This document shows positions 61,112-64,000 of a stretch of DNA of 64,000 nucleotides, in pieces. Where the stretch lies: NCBI RefSeq assembly GCF_000233715.2, contig NC_021184.1, positions 4,047,486 through 4,111,485 of the forward strand, written 5' to 3'. A program made the position numbers and the translations under genes. The DNA is from Desulfoscipio gibsoniae DSM 7213. Lineage in GTDB: Bacteria > Bacillota > Desulfotomaculia > Desulfotomaculales > Desulfallaceae. The number at the start of each line of letters is the position of its first letter. The first letter of the stretch is position 1. The notes beneath the pieces are model-generated. The model searched no databases and was not told the DNA's origin. It worked only from the letters and a program-made list of their open reading frames with translations.

Positions 61112-61386
61112 GAAAAGGATGTGTTTTTAAGCGTCTAATTCTTGCTGCTTGTCAAAACTCAACTATCACCAATCCGTTGCCAGCTTGGAGAATAAAACAT
61201 TATCAGGTAGTTGCAGCGTCAATGAAATATAAAAATAGTGCTGGAAGTTGGGTAAGTATGACTGATGTAAATAAGGTTGTAAAAGCTCATTGGCCAACCA
61301 ATATTACACCTCCTGCTCCAGTAGATTATACAGTAGACACAAGTTATATTAGTAGTGCTAAAGTTTATGCATCAATAAAATTCTAA
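61112..61386 (+). pseudogene. Internally deleted paralogue of the 217-aa protein
   Basis: Frame from about 61130 reads KRLILAACQNSTITNPLPAW then KHYQVVAASMKYKNSAGSWV and ends VYASIKF. This is ~55% identical by eye to the last 75 residues of the 217-aa protein. The first two-thirds are missing. ATG 61118 with AAAAGG upstream is one base out of frame with it (a run of five T). Confidence 0.7.
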
Positions 61387-61400
61387 TCGTTATTTTGCGG

Positions 61401-61434
61401 AAGAACCGGGTATTTCTAGAAATACCCGGTTCTT
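61401..61434. terminator. Perfect 34-bp palindrome
   Basis: AAGAACCGGGTATTTCT is followed directly by its exact reverse complement. It lies between the decayed paralogue and the stalk gene, 15 bp after the stop. Confidence 0.8.
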
Positions 61435-61490
61435 TATGTTATAATTAATATCAACTAATTAACAAAAACGGAAAAGGAGGAGGTATCTAT

Positions 61491-62672
61491 ATAAAAAAAT
61501 TACCTGTTTGTCTAATAATGTTTTTCTTATTATCAGTTGCTACTCCAGCCTTTGCAGCAAACCTTCATGACTGCTATGTTGACATATCCAAAGAGGATCT
61601 CAAAGGTAGTATTATTATGTCTATGGGTAGCGACAAGGCTTTCGTTGACGGTGATGAAAAATCCGGGGTGAAACCTATTAGCGTATCGGGTCGAGTTTTG
61701 GTACCGGTTCGCTTTATCTCCGAAGCCTTAGGGGCTAAGGTAGGCTATAATGCAAAAACCGGCACAGTAAATATAGTAAAAGGCAAAAATACGATCACCC
61801 TTAAGCTTGGCAGTAAAAACATGTATGTTAATGATAATAAAATTACACTTGATGTTGCGGCAAGAACTTATAATAACATAACCTATTTACCTTTAAGGCC
61901 TATTGGGGAGGCATTAGGAAAAAAGGTGTCGTATAAAGCAGATCCTGATTGTGGTGGCGTAAAAATTAATCTTATTTTTATTTATGAGCCTAACGGCAAG
62001 GCGTTGGACGACGCCTATAAAAATCCTGGCTTCCCAAGTATGTGCTCCTTATTGTTTCAGGGTAAAAATATAATATATGGTGACCGCTTCTTTGGTATAT
62101 ATAAAGGAAATGACGGCCAGTTATATATTTGGGATAATTGGACTTATGACGGTAGTGATGAATTACTGAGTGATTTTGAGCAAAGTGTTAAAATTGGTTA
62201 CAATGTACCTAACGAGGTTCCTACTTGGAATAAGACGCCTTATGGGGTTTATTTTATTTTTGAAAATATCGGTGCATTCAATTATTCTAGTGATATAGTG
62301 TATAAAATTGATGGGGAGAAGTTTCAGCGAATCTGTGAAGAACATGAAATTGCCGATATAAAGTTTATTGATAAATATGTTTATCTCATTACTCATTTCA
62401 ACTTGGATGAAAAGGATTATAAAACTAATCTAAAGCGATATAGTATAGACACGCCCGAAAAAGCTGAATGTTTAGGCCCGACAGGATATTTTTATGGGTT
62501 TCAGTTAGACGGTTATATCGATAAAACTTGGGAAGTAAAAGAAGATGGAGTATATATTATAGGGTATTACCGTCTGCTAAACATACCGACTACTGATAAG
62601 AAGTCCAGTTATGCCAAATATAAGGTTAGCCTTACTGGCAATAGCCAAGAAAAGATCAGTGAAGCGGAATAA
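61491..62672 (+). CDS. Secreted stalk-domain protein, apparently with an ATA start
   Basis: Paralogue of the 386-aa stalk protein at 55.8-56.9 kb: two stalk repeats (RVLVPVRFISEALGAKVGYN, ITYLPLRPIGEALGKKVSYK) and the same strand-rich C-terminal half ending YKVSLTGNSQEK. The first ATG (61518) falls inside the signal peptide. Reading back, ATA 61491 lies 6 nt after GGAGGAGGT and gives KKLPVCLIMFFLLSVATPAF, a complete signal peptide with its basic residues. Either ATA is used as start or an ATG has mutated and the gene is weakly expressed or dead. 393 aa from ATA. Confidence 0.65.
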   Translation: MKKLPVCLIMFFLLSVATPAFAANLHDCYVDISKEDLKGSIIMSMGSDKAFVDGDEKSGVKPISVSGRVLVPVRFISEALGAKVGYNAKTGTVNIVKGKNTITLKLGSKNMYVNDNKITLDVAARTYNNITYLPLRPIGEALGKKVSYKADPDCGGVKINLIFIYEPNGKALDDAYKNPGFPSMCSLLFQGKNIIYGDRFFGIYKGNDGQLYIWDNWTYDGSDELLSDFEQSVKIGYNVPNEVPTWNKTPYGVYFIFENIGAFNYSSDIVYKIDGEKFQRICEEHEIADIKFIDKYVYLITHFNLDEKDYKTNLKRYSIDTPEKAECLGPTGYFYGFQLDGYIDKTWEVKEDGVYIIGYYRLLNIPTTDKKSSYAKYKVSLTGNSQEKISEAE

Positions 62673-62723
62673 AATGTTTGGCTGGATATCTCCTAGCGAA
62701 GTTTATAGTTAAATAGCAAAAGC

Positions 62724-62758
62724 CGGCGATTATCCGAGTATTCTTTAGATAATCGCCG
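62724..62758. terminator. Bidirectional terminator
   Basis: CGGCGATTATC (62724-62734)/GATAATCGCCG (62748-62758). It lies between the convergent stalk and DUF4367 genes. Confidence 0.75.
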
Positions 62759-62784
62759 ATTATCTTAATTAGATTCCCTTTTTC

Positions 62785-62985
62785 GCAACAAGATTCCTTT
62801 CTTGATTTATATTTTTTCCTTCGTTAATCTATATATTTCACTCCTTCGGCCACCTTTATCGCCGTGTCCTTTTCCGTCTGTGCCCGAATCATAAACATAC
62901 GGTTATTCATTCCCCAGATGATTGTAACCAGGGAGTCTTTCACTACAAGCGTTCCCTCATACCCGTTGATACTTACTGTTTCAAA
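62785..62985. repeat. About 210-bp direct repeat, copy B
   Basis: Intact-gene copy of the repeat at 58278-58495: the 3' end of the DUF4367 gene and its downstream flank (CGCAACAAGATTC...). Confidence 0.85.
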
Positions 62986-63588
62986 GACGAAAGTATTTTC
63001 CGTATCCAGCGCGGGCTTGCTGCCTTCGCTTAATTCCGTATAAGTGATAAACAAACCCTGCTGATTTTTAAATTCGATTTTTCTTAACAGTTTACCGTTG
63101 GAAATATCAATGATTTCATATCCGGCCGGTATATAGGTCGGGACATAAGCTTTGTGCCAGTTTATAGTTGAACTGCCACCGTCCGAACCGTTATCGTTAT
63201 CCCTTAATTCAAAGGACGTATATTCCGGTTGGATATCCATCAAAAAATTCAATACCTTAGCTCTCAATGCTTCCACGCTCGCTACGGTGGTAAACAATAG
63301 AACAATCACAACCAGCATGGCTACAGCAAATCTGTTTAAGGCCTTTAGAATATGCCGCCTTCTGGCATAAGCCTGCGGCTTTTTTAAGTGAGCGTCCAGC
63401 TGCTGGCTAAACCTTTTGAATGCCTCCGCGGAAGGTAGGGACTCCGAGGCATTTTTCAGCTTTTCTTTTTCTTCCAGAAAAAGCTTTCCTTCTTTTTCCG
63501 CAGCGTCGTACATGATCAATTTGAACAAACTGTCTTCATATTCCTCATAAAGCTTTTTTCGAATTTTTTCCGGGTTGTTGTTCGGCAT
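62824..63588 (-). CDS. DUF4367 anti-sigma-like membrane protein
   Basis: A 254-aa single-span protein. Residues 1-80 are cytoplasmic and helical, a membrane segment (FAVAMLVVIVLLFTTVASVE) lies near 88-107, and the extracytoplasmic DUF4367 domain ends INGYEGTLVVKDSLV... KVAEGVKYID. Its start overlaps the ECF sigma gene by 44 bp, the layout of a sigma/anti-sigma operon. A broken second copy lies at 58.3 kb, and a piece of its 5' end at 60.84 kb. Confidence 0.8.
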   Translation of the reverse strand: MPNNNPEKIRKKLYEEYEDSLFKLIMYDAAEKEGKLFLEEKEKLKNASESLPSAEAFKRFSQQLDAHLKKPQAYARRRHILKALNRFAVAMLVVIVLLFTTVASVEALRAKVLNFLMDIQPEYTSFELRDNDNGSDGGSSTINWHKAYVPTYIPAGYEIIDISNGKLLRKIEFKNQQGLFITYTELSEGSKPALDTENTFVFETVSINGYEGTLVVKDSLVTIIWGMNNRMFMIRAQTEKDTAIKVAEGVKYID

Positions 63589-64000
63589 GCGTACTCATCT
63601 CCTTATCCATGAGTTTTTGGGCTTCTCTTCGGGCTCTTGTCAAATATTGCCGTACACTGCCGGGGGCTATCCCGAAAGTTTCTGCTATTTCCGCATCAGC
63701 CATTCCCAATATGTATTTAAAATACAATAGATCTTTCTGTTTTTCCGGAAGCCTTAATATGGCATTCCCCATCTCTTCTATTTCTTCCTTATGAATGATC
63801 CTATCTTCCATGATGTCTTCAAGGCTGGGAACCTTCTTGGCCAGATCCATATCTTCTCCATAATACGCATGCTTTTTCTGTACATCTCTGTGTTTTATAA
63901 AGTTGATTGCCACGCTCCTGGAAGTATAGACAACGTAAGCGGCTGTTTTGCAACTGTCTAGAGTTCGAATTAAAGATATCTTTTCAATTAACTTTATAAA
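63545..64000 (-). CDS. ECF-type RNA polymerase sigma factor (partial, runs off the window)
   Basis: The frame is open from 63545 to the window edge; at least 151 residues are visible. Region 2 includes TAAYVVYTSRSVAINFIKHR. Region 4 is ILRLPEKQKDLLYFKYILGM with AETFGIAPGSVRQYLTRARR. A GTG at 63913 is too far downstream to be the true start. It is co-transcribed with the DUF4367 anti-sigma-like gene, which probably restrains it. Confidence 0.85.
   Translation of the reverse strand, partial: FIKLIEKISLIRTLDSCKTAAYVVYTSRSVAINFIKHRDVQKKHAYYGEDMDLAKKVPSLEDIMEDRIIHKEEIEEMGNAILRLPEKQKDLLYFKYILGMADAEIAETFGIAPGSVRQYLTRARREAQKLMDKEMSTHAEQQPGKNSKKAL

Noticed and set aside
55752-62672. Simple inverted duplication of the stalk and 217-aa gene pair
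   Set aside because: In transcription order the left locus is stalk then 217-aa gene, the right locus is 217-aa remnant then stalk gene, so one inversion does not explain it.
1-64000. CRISPR arrays, intact rRNA operons and tRNA genes
   Set aside because: Looked for regularly spaced repeats and cloverleaf-like sequences by eye; none found apart from the short 16S fragment.

Overview
The window looks like a chromosomal segment of an anaerobic, spore-forming Firmicute, most likely a Desulfotomaculum/Pelotomaculum-type member of the Peptococcaceae sensu lato. The evidence is spoVT, a CotF-like spore coat gene, Wolinella-type fumarate reductase, clostridial regulators, several 'copper amine oxidase N-terminal domain' secreted proteins, and many TTG/GTG starts behind strong GGAGG ribosome binding sites. 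No tRNA, CRISPR array or intact rRNA operon was seen, but a decayed 3' end of 16S rRNA is present at 28.3 kb.

0-16 kb is core metabolism: a DASS-type anion permease and a benzoate-CoA-ligase-like enzyme behind a possible sigma-54 promoter; a family-4 uracil-DNA glycosylase; a glycogen module (alpha-glucan phosphorylase diverging from DUF4912 plus a GH57 branching enzyme fused to a GT4 glycogen synthase); spoVT; and frdCAB (di-heme quinol:fumarate reductase), also behind a sigma-54-like site. 16-32 kb holds a Crp/Fnr regulator, an ArsR-permease-thioredoxin metal(loid) cassette with a clear promoter/operator, a molybdopterin/tungstopterin oxidoreductase of the acetylene-hydratase-like branch, CoA-disulfide reductase with a rhodanese domain, and a YtrA-type GntR/ABC exporter operon.

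32-42 kb is a beta-oxidation operon on the minus strand (thiolase, 3-hydroxyacyl-CoA dehydrogenase, enoyl-CoA hydratase, acyl-CoA dehydrogenase, acyl-CoA ligase). It lies downstream of an unusual regulator that joins the aromatic-sensing XylR_N/V4R domains to a PucR-type DNA-binding end. Two genes of this operon have problem 5' ends: a frameshift in the ligase and no canonical start in the hydratase. 42-52 kb carries a glycine-betaine-type permease and binding protein without an ATPase, a complete NitT/TauT-type ABC operon with an attenuator-like leader, two tandem CNNM/CorC-like membrane proteins and a GT4 glycosyltransferase.

52-64 kb is an accessory graveyard: sarcosine-oxidase-like remnants, a decayed IS66 element, a roughly 600-nt stretch packed with hairpins, and then a cluster centred on a group-5 (TcdR/UviA/BotR-like) sigma factor and a TcdE-like holin. 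Three promoters in this cluster share the same box, TTTACA-N16-(C/G)TCTTT: those of the sigma gene itself, of a leaderless 217-aa protein, and of its decayed paralogue. Two further genes share a TTGCAA/GTCTTTAC box. This reads as a small self-regulated regulon in which a toxin-locus-type sigma factor and holin would express and release unknown small proteins. The cassette appears to sit inside a broken copy of the DUF4367 anti-sigma-like gene whose intact copy lies at 62.8-63.6 kb next to its ECF sigma factor. This module is the best candidate for an undescribed system in the window.
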